A DNA stretch of 64,000 nt from Clostridiales bacterium. GTDB taxonomy: Bacteria > Bacillota > Clostridia > Saccharofermentanales > Saccharofermentanaceae. Under the pieces are notes generated by a model, which was not told the DNA's origin, did not search any database, and saw nothing but the letters and a program-made list of their open reading frames with translations. Shown piece after piece: positions 8,923 through 16,283 of this stretch. The first letter of the stretch is position 1. Each line of letters starts with the position of its first letter. Location: NCBI GenBank assembly GCA_017617295.1, contig JAFZWN010000015.1, positions 1 to 64,000 on the forward strand, read 5' to 3'. The position numbers and the translations under genes are program-made.

Positions 8923-9786
8923 ATGAGGATAAGCGATATTTACAGGAATAAGAGCACTGTTCTCTCTTTCGAGATATTCCCGCCAAAACACGATGAGGAG
9001 CTGAAGAATATCGATGCAACGCTCGAGATCCTCTGTGATCTGAAGCCGGACTATATCTCCGTAACTTTCGGGGCGGGAGGATCGTCCAATAACAACAAGA
9101 CCATAGCGATCGCCAGGAAGATAAAGGAACAGTATCATGTCGAGCCCGTTGTTCATCTGACTTGCCTTTCCTACGATAAGGACGAGATCGATGCTTTCTG
9201 CCGCGAGCTTACAGATAACGGGATCGAGAATATCCTCGCTTTGAGAGGCGACCGTAATCCCAATGCCGAGCCCAAAGGCGTATTTAATCATGCATCCGAG
9301 CTTATCTCATATGTCAAGCCCAGGACGGATTTCTGTATCGCAGGTGCATGTTATCCCGAGCTTCATCCCGAATCCCCCGACAAGATCTCCGAATTCCGCT
9401 GTCTGAGGGAGAAGGTCAGAGCCGGAGCAGAAGTGCTGCTGAGCCAGCTCTTCTTTGACAACGAGAACTTTTATCAGTTCGTCGAGGATGCCCGGATCGC
9501 CGGTATCGACGTTCCCATAACGCCCGGTATCATGCCCTGTCTGTCGGCTAATACCATAAAGAGGATGGTAACGACCTGCGGAGCCAAGCTTCCCCCGCGC
9601 TTCGAGAAGATCATAAACAGATACGAGGACAATAAAGAGGCTCTTTTTGACGCCGGTATGTACTATGCCATAAGCCAGATAATCGATCTACTGACGAGCG
9701 GCTGTGACGGTATTCATCTCTATACCATGAATAATCCCGCAGTAGCCCGAAAGATATGTGAAGGGATAAAGAATATTATTAAATAA
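8923..9786 (+). CDS. metF: 5,10-methylenetetrahydrofolate reductase
   Basis: A 287-residue flavoenzyme reducing methylene-THF to methyl-THF, for methionine synthesis or the methyl branch of acetogenic metabolism. The family signatures are visible: FEIFPPK near the N-terminus, YISVTFGAGGS, HLTCL, NILALRGD (substrate binding), CIAGACYPE and PITPGIMP. The length matches the 280-300 of bacterial MetF. ATG 8923 follows GTGAGG by 6 nt; the GTG at 8911 overlaps that Shine-Dalgarno site and adds four unconserved residues. No partner such as metV or lpdA is adjacent. metK lies 24 kb away under a SAM riboswitch, but no riboswitch is seen here. Confidence 0.93.
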   Translation: MRISDIYRNKSTVLSFEIFPPKHDEELKNIDATLEILCDLKPDYISVTFGAGGSSNNNKTIAIARKIKEQYHVEPVVHLTCLSYDKDEIDAFCRELTDNGIENILALRGDRNPNAEPKGVFNHASELISYVKPRTDFCIAGACYPELHPESPDKISEFRCLREKVRAGAEVLLSQLFFDNENFYQFVEDARIAGIDVPITPGIMPCLSANTIKRMVTTCGAKLPPRFEKIINRYEDNKEALFDAGMYYAISQIIDLLTSGCDGIHLYTMNNPAVARKICEGIKNIIK

Positions 9787-9873
9787 TTTTGTTTGATGTG
9801 TCTATAAATTGCTTTAAATTTGCCGTACTTCTTAATGTATAATTAATTAGAAATTCTATAGTGAGGTATAGAT

Positions 9874-12459
9874 ATGCGAAAAACCATCAAATCATTCAGC
9901 AAAGTATTGTCTGTTTTGTTGGCTGTTATCATGGTCGTCTCCATCTTCAGCATGGTCCCTGAAGTATACGGTGACGAGTTCAATGCGACAGTTGCCAACG
10001 TTACGTCAGTACTTAACGTGAGATCGGCTGCTACGACTACTTCTTCAGTCGTAACCCAGATCACCAACTCGACGAGAGTCAAGATCCTTGAAGAGGTTGA
10101 TCACGCTGCAGGCGACACATCAGGATGCGCCAAGTGGTTTAAGATCGAAGTAAAAGTAAACAATAATACGGTGACAGGTTACGTTGCTTCGAGCTTTATA
10201 ACCAGAGACGCGACACCTGCTCCGACAACGTCTCCGACGCCTACGACTTCGACGACCCCTACGACGAGTCCGACTCCGGCTCCTGCCGCTCCCACGGCAA
10301 CGCCCCCGGCTCCCGCCACGACGACAACGGCTCCCATGAGGTCTTATACGGGAACATATGATTCTCTGATCAACGATTTCCCGGATGCTTATAAGACACG
10401 TCTTCAGCAGCTTCATGAGGCTCATCCCAACTGGGTATTCCATGCGGATTATACAGGCATTGACTGGACCACTATCCTCGATCTCGAGACACAGAAGGGT
10501 GTTTCACTTGTCGAGAATACTGCCGATGCTTCCTGGAGATCCCAGACATGGACCGAAGTAGCTGACTCCGGCAGATGGGTCAATGCTTCCCGAGCTATCG
10601 TAGCTTATTATCTGGATCCCAGAAACAGCCTTGACGAGGCTAACATCTTCCAGTTCATGGATCTCAACTATAATGACGGTTCGCTTTCGGAAGATACTGT
10701 TAACCGCGTTCTCAACGGCACATTCATGGCTTATCCCCAGACTGCGCTTTACAACAACGATACGACACGTTACACATATGCTCAGCTCTTTTCTCTGGGC
10801 GGTAACAATGCCGCGTCCGGCACCAACGGCATCAACCCTGTTTTTATCGCTGCTCATGCCAGGATGGAGTGCGGTTCCAGAGGAAGCGCTTCTTCGAACG
10901 GAGCTACGGGTTATTACAACTTCTACAATATCGGAGCTTATTCCGATGCGGTAAATGCCACACGTCACGGTCTCGCTCTTGCACAGTTCGGTCTTGACCA
11001 GGCCTTCAACGAAGCTTATGAGATCCAGTGGAACACACCCGGAAGATCCATTATCGGCGGTGCAAGATGGATCTATAATAACTACACAGCCAAGGGTCAG
11101 AGCACTCTCTACTATATGAGATTCAACACTGCTCCCAACCGTTCATATAATGTTGCAAAGCATCAGTATATGACGGCTATCGCTTCCTGCTCTTCTGAAG
11201 GAAAGCTCATCTATAATGCATATAAGGATGCTAACCTTCTTAACGGGAGGATAGACTTCTATATTCCCGTCTATACGGGAATGCCTGCAGAAGCTTCACC
11301 GCTTCCCACACCGAGCACTGTATTCGACGATTTTGTTGTATGGCTCTATAACAACCTGATGGGAAGAACTGCTTCCGCTGCTGAGGTATCCGATCATTCC
11401 ACCCAGCTCATGAATGGCACAAAGGCTTGTGATCTTATCTACAATAACTTTGTCACATCCGCAGAGTTCAGGGCTAGGAATCTGAGTGACGCTGATTATG
11501 TAAGAGTACTGTTCACGACGCTGCTCAACAGGGCACCTACTGATGCCGAGATCAATAACTACACGGGTCTTGTTGCCCAGGGCTACACCAGAGCCGAGAT
11601 CTATAAGCAGATCGTAAACAGTGACGAGTGTAAGACGTACCTGTCCAGGTTCAGTATCAATCTCGGAACGTTCACGAACCCTGACTTCGTAGACAATCAC
11701 ATGGATCTTCGTCCTTTCGTCAATAACCTCTACCGTGAGGTACTGGGCAGAGATCCCGATATCGAAGGACTCCGTAACTGGATCAACGTTCTCGCGAGCG
11801 GTCAGTCCTCCGGTCCTAACGTAACTGCTAACTTCTGTATGTCGGCGGAGATGAACAACCTGAACCTCGACAATACCGAGTTCGTAAGAAGACTCTACAG
11901 AGTATGTCTCGGAAGAGATGCAGACGAGGCCGGTCTCAACAGTTGGGTCAACCTTCTGAACCAGCACTACACACGTGAGTATGTCGTTGCCGGATTCGTT
12001 AACTCTCAGGAGTTCCTGGCTATCTGTAACAGATATCATATCGGTACCGGCGCATTCTCGCCTGCTTCCGAGAGAAGACTTACACCTGATGAGGCTAAGA
12101 TCAGGGCATTCGTTACAAGACTTTACGATCTTGCTCTTAACAGAGCTCCCGACACGGATGGTCTGAATGCCTGGACGAATACGCTCATGAACGGCAACAA
12201 CGGTTATGACGTAGCTCACGGCTTCATCTTCAGTAACGAGATGATCGGTCAGAACCTGAGTAACGAAGAGTTCCTGAACAGACTCTACCGTATCTTCCTC
12301 GATCGTGAGCCCGATACTGACGGATTTAACGCTTGGCTCGGCCAGCTGAACTCCGGTGTATCCAGACAGGAGATCTTCGAAGGATTCGTATACTCGCCTG
12401 AGTTCGCTCAGAAGTGTATCGATGCGGGATTCGCTCCCACGGCTGATTTCCACTTCTAA
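9874..12459 (+). CDS. Secreted N-acetylglucosaminidase with SH3 and DUF4214-type repeats
   Basis: An 861-residue exported cell-wall hydrolase. Signal peptide ~1-34; bacterial SH3 domain ~36-108 (SVLNVRSAAT opening, GYVASSFI end); Pro/Thr linker ~112-152; glucosaminidase-like catalytic region ~160-470 (HPNWVFHADYTGIDW, FIAAHARMECGSRG with a likely catalytic Glu, GYYNFYNIGAY, GGARWIYNNY). Six related half-units of ~55-60 residues follow (pattern F-x-x-x-LY-x-x-x-L-x-R-x-x-D-x-x-G-x-x-x-W), equivalent to three DUF4214 modules, ending near the C-terminus. The domains imply peptidoglycan remodelling at the surface, with DUF4214 of unknown (possibly matrix- or glycan-binding) role. GTGAGG precedes ATG 9874 by 7 nt; TATAAT lies at 9838-9843. 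Monocistronic, with a terminator. Confidence 0.88.
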   Translation: MRKTIKSFSKVLSVLLAVIMVVSIFSMVPEVYGDEFNATVANVTSVLNVRSAATTTSSVVTQITNSTRVKILEEVDHAAGDTSGCAKWFKIEVKVNNNTVTGYVASSFITRDATPAPTTSPTPTTSTTPTTSPTPAPAAPTATPPAPATTTTAPMRSYTGTYDSLINDFPDAYKTRLQQLHEAHPNWVFHADYTGIDWTTILDLETQKGVSLVENTADASWRSQTWTEVADSGRWVNASRAIVAYYLDPRNSLDEANIFQFMDLNYNDGSLSEDTVNRVLNGTFMAYPQTALYNNDTTRYTYAQLFSLGGNNAASGTNGINPVFIAAHARMECGSRGSASSNGATGYYNFYNIGAYSDAVNATRHGLALAQFGLDQAFNEAYEIQWNTPGRSIIGGARWIYNNYTAKGQSTLYYMRFNTAPNRSYNVAKHQYMTAIASCSSEGKLIYNAYKDANLLNGRIDFYIPVYTGMPAEASPLPTPSTVFDDFVVWLYNNLMGRTASAAEVSDHSTQLMNGTKACDLIYNNFVTSAEFRARNLSDADYVRVLFTTLLNRAPTDAEINNYTGLVAQGYTRAEIYKQIVNSDECKTYLSRFSINLGTFTNPDFVDNHMDLRPFVNNLYREVLGRDPDIEGLRNWINVLASGQSSGPNVTANFCMSAEMNNLNLDNTEFVRRLYRVCLGRDADEAGLNSWVNLLNQHYTREYVVAGFVNSQEFLAICNRYHIGTGAFSPASERRLTPDEAKIRAFVTRLYDLALNRAPDTDGLNAWTNTLMNGNNGYDVAHGFIFSNEMIGQNLSNEEFLNRLYRIFLDREPDTDGFNAWLGQLNSGVSRQEIFEGFVYSPEFAQKCIDAGFAPTADFHF

Positions 12460-12489
12460 GGCTTAAGGTCCTTATAAAAGCACCAAAGA

Positions 12490-12520
12490 CAGGAGTCTTC
12501 GATAAGAAGGCTCCTGTTTT
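12490..12520 (+). terminator. Terminator after the glucosaminidase gene
   Basis: An 11-bp stem CAGGAGTCTTC / GAAGGCTCCTG (one G-U) with loop GATAA, followed by TTTT. Confidence 0.85.
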
Positions 12521-12585
12521 GATGTACGGGCAGTGATCGCTTCGGATGATATAATGGGAAAAGAAAAACGCGGATAGAGGTATAT

Positions 12586-14145
12586 ATGGTTCATTTCGGT
12601 TTCTCTTATATTGGGCTTATCTGGCTTATCATGCTTTTCGTTCCGAATTCGTTCTGGACAAAGAACAAGCCTGCTGATTACGACAGATATGTAAAGAACG
12701 AGAATAAGGTGCTTCTGGCGCTCGAGAGGGTAGGCGAGGTGCTGACGACCGTATGCGCCGTGATCTTTTCTGACTTTAACCTCAGGAGGATCACGGTATG
12801 GTCACTGTGGCTCCTTGCTTCTTTTATCTTCATGATCCTTTATGAGCTTTACTGGATAGGATATTTTAAAAGTCCCAAGACCATGGCCGACATGTATCGT
12901 AGTTTCGCGGGATTTCCCGTGGCCGGAGCATCATTGCCGTGCCTGGCTTTTTTCTGCCTGGGAATCTACGGGTCCAATATCTTCCTTATAGTATCTTCAC
13001 TTATCCTGTCGGTCGGCCATATCGGGATTCATCTTATGCACAGGGCAGAGGTTGTTCCGCCGAAGAAGAAAAAGGCGGTCGTAAGGATACTTAAGGTCCT
13101 GCTCCTTATTCCCGTGACTGCCGGGCTTGTTGTTACCGTCACTGCGATAGCAGGAAGGAACATCTACTGGTTTAAAAACTGTATTGATACATCTAAAGGC
13201 ATAAACGAATGTATTTATGTTCCCATAGGCGGACAGGAACAGTATATACAGATCAGGGGAAGGGATACAGATAACCCTGTCATACTTTATATCCACGGCG
13301 GCCCGGGAGGCCCTGATTCGGCTGTGTCTCCGCTTTTTACCGACGGCCTTACAGATTCGTATACGGTAGTATGCTGGGATCAGAGAGGGTGTGGAAGGAC
13401 GTATTTCAGGAACATGGATCTGGATCCGCAGAATCAGACCGTGAACTTCGAGACTGCCGTAAGCGATACGGATGATCTCGTGGAGTATATCTGTGACAGA
13501 TTCGGTACTGACAGAGTGATCCTGATGGGGCATTCATACGGGACGATGGTCGGAACGCGGTATATCCTCGAACACAGTGAAAAGGTCAGCGCTTATATCG
13601 GCATCGGCCAGTTCGTAAACAGCGCAAGGTCCGATGAAGCTTCATATGAGGATGCGATGGCGATCGCAAGATCGAGGGGAGAGGATACAACGGAACTTCA
13701 GAATGCTTATGAAGCATATTGTCGAAGCGGAATGCTTAGCGATTATCTGGTTTTCCGATCACTCGCATACGATTACCATCCGGCGGCCAATACCGCCGAT
13801 ACCATCGGCTATGCCTTTTTCTGCCCCTATACCGGAGTCGACGATGTCAGGTGGATACTTTGTCAGATGGATACCGAACGTTTCACTGAGCTCGAACAGA
13901 GTCTTCTCATTACGACGAGTTCTTATGACGTATATGATCAAGGCCTGACTTACGATGTCCCGATGCTCATGATATTGGGCGAGTCGGATTATGTATGTAA
14001 CTGTAGCCTGGCCGAGGGATTCTATAACGACCTGAACGCTCCCGTAAAAGATTGCGTGGTGATAAACGGCGGCGGGCACACCCCTCATTACGAGACGCCG
14101 GACCGGTTCGCACAGGCGGTATTAAGCTTTCTGGAAGAGATATAA
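12586..14145 (+). CDS. Membrane-anchored alpha/beta hydrolase (proline iminopeptidase-like)
   Basis: 519 residues. The first ~200 form a membrane region with about five hydrophobic segments, including GLIWLIMLFVP and ILKVLLLIPVTAGLVV. The rest is an alpha/beta hydrolase of the S33 type: oxyanion motif HGGPGGP near residue 236, WDQRGCGRT, nucleophile elbow GHSYGT near 315, a likely acidic residue in GESDYVC, and the catalytic His in GGHTPHYET. Peptide or small ester substrates are possible; the natural substrate is unknown. AGAGG precedes ATG 12586 by 5 nt. It stands alone between a terminator and the repeat-rich region, with no terminator of its own. Confidence 0.82.
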   Translation: MVHFGFSYIGLIWLIMLFVPNSFWTKNKPADYDRYVKNENKVLLALERVGEVLTTVCAVIFSDFNLRRITVWSLWLLASFIFMILYELYWIGYFKSPKTMADMYRSFAGFPVAGASLPCLAFFCLGIYGSNIFLIVSSLILSVGHIGIHLMHRAEVVPPKKKKAVVRILKVLLLIPVTAGLVVTVTAIAGRNIYWFKNCIDTSKGINECIYVPIGGQEQYIQIRGRDTDNPVILYIHGGPGGPDSAVSPLFTDGLTDSYTVVCWDQRGCGRTYFRNMDLDPQNQTVNFETAVSDTDDLVEYICDRFGTDRVILMGHSYGTMVGTRYILEHSEKVSAYIGIGQFVNSARSDEASYEDAMAIARSRGEDTTELQNAYEAYCRSGMLSDYLVFRSLAYDYHPAANTADTIGYAFFCPYTGVDDVRWILCQMDTERFTELEQSLLITTSSYDVYDQGLTYDVPMLMILGESDYVCNCSLAEGFYNDLNAPVKDCVVINGGGHTPHYETPDRFAQAVLSFLEEI

Positions 14146-14185
14146 GATCACGGTCTTTCGCTGTGCTTTCGACATTAAGAGACAA

Positions 14186-14377
14186 GTATACTAAATCTCT
14201 TTATAGAGGCATTTAGTATACTTTTCAAGGATGTTTTTTCTACTAAATGCTTTGTATTATCAATTTAGTAGAAGAAGCGGGATCATTTTGTAGACTAAAT
14301 GAGATTTAAAACGAAAACAGTAGATAATACAGGCTGTATTTGTATACTGAATCCTGAAAATATGAAGTTTAGTAGAA
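14186..14377 (+). repeat. 26-bp-phased alternating motif array, locus A (eight motifs)
   Basis: Ten-bp motifs begin exactly every 26 bp and alternate in orientation: 14186 GTATACTAAA, 14212 TTTAGTATAC, 14238 TTCTACTAAA, 14264 TTTAGTAGAA, 14290 GTAGACTAAA, 14316 AACAGTAGAT (degenerate), 14342 GTATACTGAA, 14368 TTTAGTAGAA. Motifs 1/2 and 3/4 are perfect inverted pairs although the pairs differ from each other, so partners co-vary. The 16-bp spacers are unrelated. The array lies between the 3' ends of two convergent genes and 13 bp before a nested hairpin. Not a CRISPR: the repeats are too short and alternate in direction. Function unknown. Confidence 0.93.
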
Positions 14378-14389
14378 CTTCGTAAGATC

Positions 14390-14519
14390 AATGACCGGCT
14401 TAAATCTAACATACAGATCCGCATGCACTGTCAAGGCCGAAGACGCCCGCGCGGTGCCCGATGACCAGTCTTGACTGTATGGCTTGCCGGATCTGTTCAC
14501 TGGTCATAAGCCGGTCATT
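14390..14519 (+). repeat. Nested hairpin element, copy A
   Basis: A 130-nt imperfect palindrome with three stacked stems: AATGACCGGCTTA (14390-14402) with TAAGCCGGTCATT (14507-14519), ACAGATCCG (14413-14421) with CGGATCTGT (14488-14496), and GTCAAG (14430-14435) with CTTGAC (14470-14475). Unpaired segments of about 10 nt separate the stems. A second, diverged copy with the same stem order lies at 62842-62965. It separates the eight-motif array from the four-motif array. It could act as DNA or, if transcribed, as a structured RNA; no promoter is evident. Confidence 0.85.
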
Positions 14520-14525
14520 GGCTGA

Positions 14526-14613
14526 GTATACGTAATTTGAAAAAGTGCTATAAGCGTATACAATTTCCTGCCTTTGAGTATACGTAAATCCTGAAAAAAC
14601 AAAATACGTATAC
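14526..14613 (+). repeat. 26-bp-phased alternating motif array, locus A' (four motifs)
   Basis: Motifs at 14526 (GTATACGTAA), 14552 (AAGCGTATAC), 14578 (GTATACGTAA) and 14604 (ATACGTATAC) keep the exact 26-bp step and alternating orientation. The core differs from the array on the other side of the hairpin (CGTAA in place of CTAAA). The rest of the intergenic region up to 14693 shows nothing further that I can support. Confidence 0.9.
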
Positions 14614-14693
14614 TTTGGGCGATCAGTTAAAGATATCGAAGTGATATGAAGCGGATCTGAGGATTATCCTGCCAAGTCCGAAAATCCAAAAGA

Positions 14694-15893
14694 TCACTTG
14701 TTGAACTTAAAATAGTTGTTCAGCTGGCACTTAATGTTTCCGTTATAGAGCTTGGTCCTTTTGTCAGCCTTATGTCCGATCGCTCTCTCGAAAGTATCGT
14801 CGGGGGAGATGACCGACAATCTGATGCCCTTCTTGCAGGTACCGTCGCGAAGGAGCCAGGTGGAGGCTATCTCGCGGTAGATCTCATCAGCTTCCTCGGG
14901 GGTCATGAGACGTCCGCCGTAGGGAGGGTTCGTGAGTATAAGCTGCCTGTCGGTTCCCGTTATACAGGCAAGGGCCTGCGGAGTCCTGGTGAACGCATCG
15001 GCGACCGAGAAGTCGATCAGATCAGAGACTCCAGCGCGGGATGCATTCTCCCGTGCGTTTGCTACGGCTTTTGAATCTATGTCGGATCCGAAGAAATATT
15101 TCTTATCCGTTTTTGGGGATGCCTCGAGAGAGAGGGCCTCCTCACGTGCTTTGTCACGTGCATACGACCCGATATAGGGGAGATCCTCAAAAGAGAAGTG
15201 TCTGTCGCGTCCCGGAGCGATATTGAGGCTCATGCGGGCTGCCTCGATCAGGATGGTACCCGATCCGCAGAACGGATCCACGAGAGCTTCGTAACCGAAA
15301 GGCCTGAACCTGGAAAGAGATACCATGCCGTTGGCAAGCGTTTCCCTGATGGGAGCCTCGTGTGTCAGGGGACGGTATCCTCTCTTGTGTAGGCCGTCGC
15401 CAGAAGTATCTATGAGCATATGAACGGTGTTCTCTACTATAGAGAAGACTACCTTTACTTCGCCGATGTTACGGTTCTCGGAGATTATCCCGTCTTCTTT
15501 GAGTCCTCTGGCGGCACAAAGGGACCTGACTATGGCTTTCTTTGCCAGGCTCTGGCAGGCGCTGATCCCGTAAAGCTTTGATTTTCTGGATGAACCGTTA
15601 ACGATAACGGCATAGTCTTTGGGAATATAATCGTTCCAGGGAAGTTCCCTGCATCCGTCAAAAAAACTCTCGAAAGTCTCTGCTTTGAAAGATCCGACCT
15701 CGAACAGTACTCTCTCTGCTCTTGCGGCCCACATATTGACGCGCGCGACGTCCATTTCCCAGTCATCATCGGGAACCGTCAGTTCAACGTTTCCGTCAGT
15801 AACTCTTATGTTCTCCTTTTGGTAACCTATATGCTCCATATCCTCTCTTGCCAAGGATTCGAGCCCGAATAATGTAGTCATTAAAATCTTCAT
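14694..15893 (-). CDS. THUMP-domain class I SAM-dependent RNA methyltransferase (RlmL/YpsC type)
   Basis: 399 residues. It belongs to the COG0116 group that makes N2-methylguanosine in 23S rRNA. The N-terminus MTTLFGLESLAREDMEHIGY is the family opening, followed by a ferredoxin-like/THUMP region to ~160, a conserved linker (RGYRPLTHEAPIRETLA), and a Rossmann methyltransferase with DPFCGSGTILIEAA (SAM motif I) and LTNPPYGGRL (catalytic NPPY). ATG 15893 is taken; an in-frame ATG 12 bp downstream is also possible. No Shine-Dalgarno is visible, and an extended -10 lies so close that the message may be leaderless. Confidence 0.9.
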   Translation of the reverse strand: MKILMTTLFGLESLAREDMEHIGYQKENIRVTDGNVELTVPDDDWEMDVARVNMWAARAERVLFEVGSFKAETFESFFDGCRELPWNDYIPKDYAVIVNGSSRKSKLYGISACQSLAKKAIVRSLCAARGLKEDGIISENRNIGEVKVVFSIVENTVHMLIDTSGDGLHKRGYRPLTHEAPIRETLANGMVSLSRFRPFGYEALVDPFCGSGTILIEAARMSLNIAPGRDRHFSFEDLPYIGSYARDKAREEALSLEASPKTDKKYFFGSDIDSKAVANARENASRAGVSDLIDFSVADAFTRTPQALACITGTDRQLILTNPPYGGRLMTPEEADEIYREIASTWLLRDGTCKKGIRLSVISPDDTFERAIGHKADKRTKLYNGNIKCQLNNYFKFNK

Positions 15894-15899
15894 AGAGAG

Positions 15900-15908
15900 A
15901 TTATATCA
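15900..15908 (-). promoter_or_regulatory. Extended -10 just upstream of the methyltransferase start
   Basis: On the minus strand TGaTATAAT ends 6 nt before ATG 15893. Initiation 7 nt after the -10 would fall on the A of the start codon. No well-spaced -35 is visible (a TTGACA lies only 13 bp upstream of TATAAT). Confidence 0.4.
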
Positions 15909-16132
15909 GAAAACACTCTGTCAATACCTTTTTTTGAAAACTTAGTGTATTTCTCTCGCGGACACCCCCTTACCGGCAGGATATTTATATACCGCATAAA
16001 TGCCACAATACAGGGCTTTGTAACTTTGGAAACACATCTGTAACTGTTTCGTAACATTTGTTCGAGTATTTTGAGAATCCAACAATTACAAGGGATAAAG
16101 GGATATCAAAAAAACAAAACACTGTTTTATGG

Positions 16133-16193
16133 TTATCGACAGACTTATGAACATTATGAACATTTTTGTAGATAAAAATCCTGCTTATGAACA
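16133..16193 (+). repeat. Cluster of DnaA-box-like 9-mers
   Basis: TTATCGACA (16133) and three copies of TTATGAACA (16145, 16154, 16185) lie on the same strand. They differ from the DnaA-box consensus TTATCCACA by one and two bases. Three GTAAC words (16020, 16040, 16051) lie further upstream. The 390-bp region 15894-16283 contains no gene; these repeats are the only structure I see in it and may be regulator sites for the downstream lipoprotein gene. Confidence 0.35.
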
Positions 16194-16283
16194 GAATGTG
16201 TTTAAATTTTTTTGAAACATTCTCTGATATTGTTTCGTCTATTGACTAAGGGATATTTTTTCAGAAAAGGGGTTTATTCTTTT

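Noticed and set aside
14186-14377. CRISPR array
   Set aside because: The repeated unit is only 10 bp, alternates in orientation and has 16-bp spacers. No cas gene is present and the motif varies within the array.
16133-16193. Replication origin
   Set aside because: The DnaA-box-like words are imperfect, and no dnaA, dnaN or AT-rich unwinding region accompanies them.
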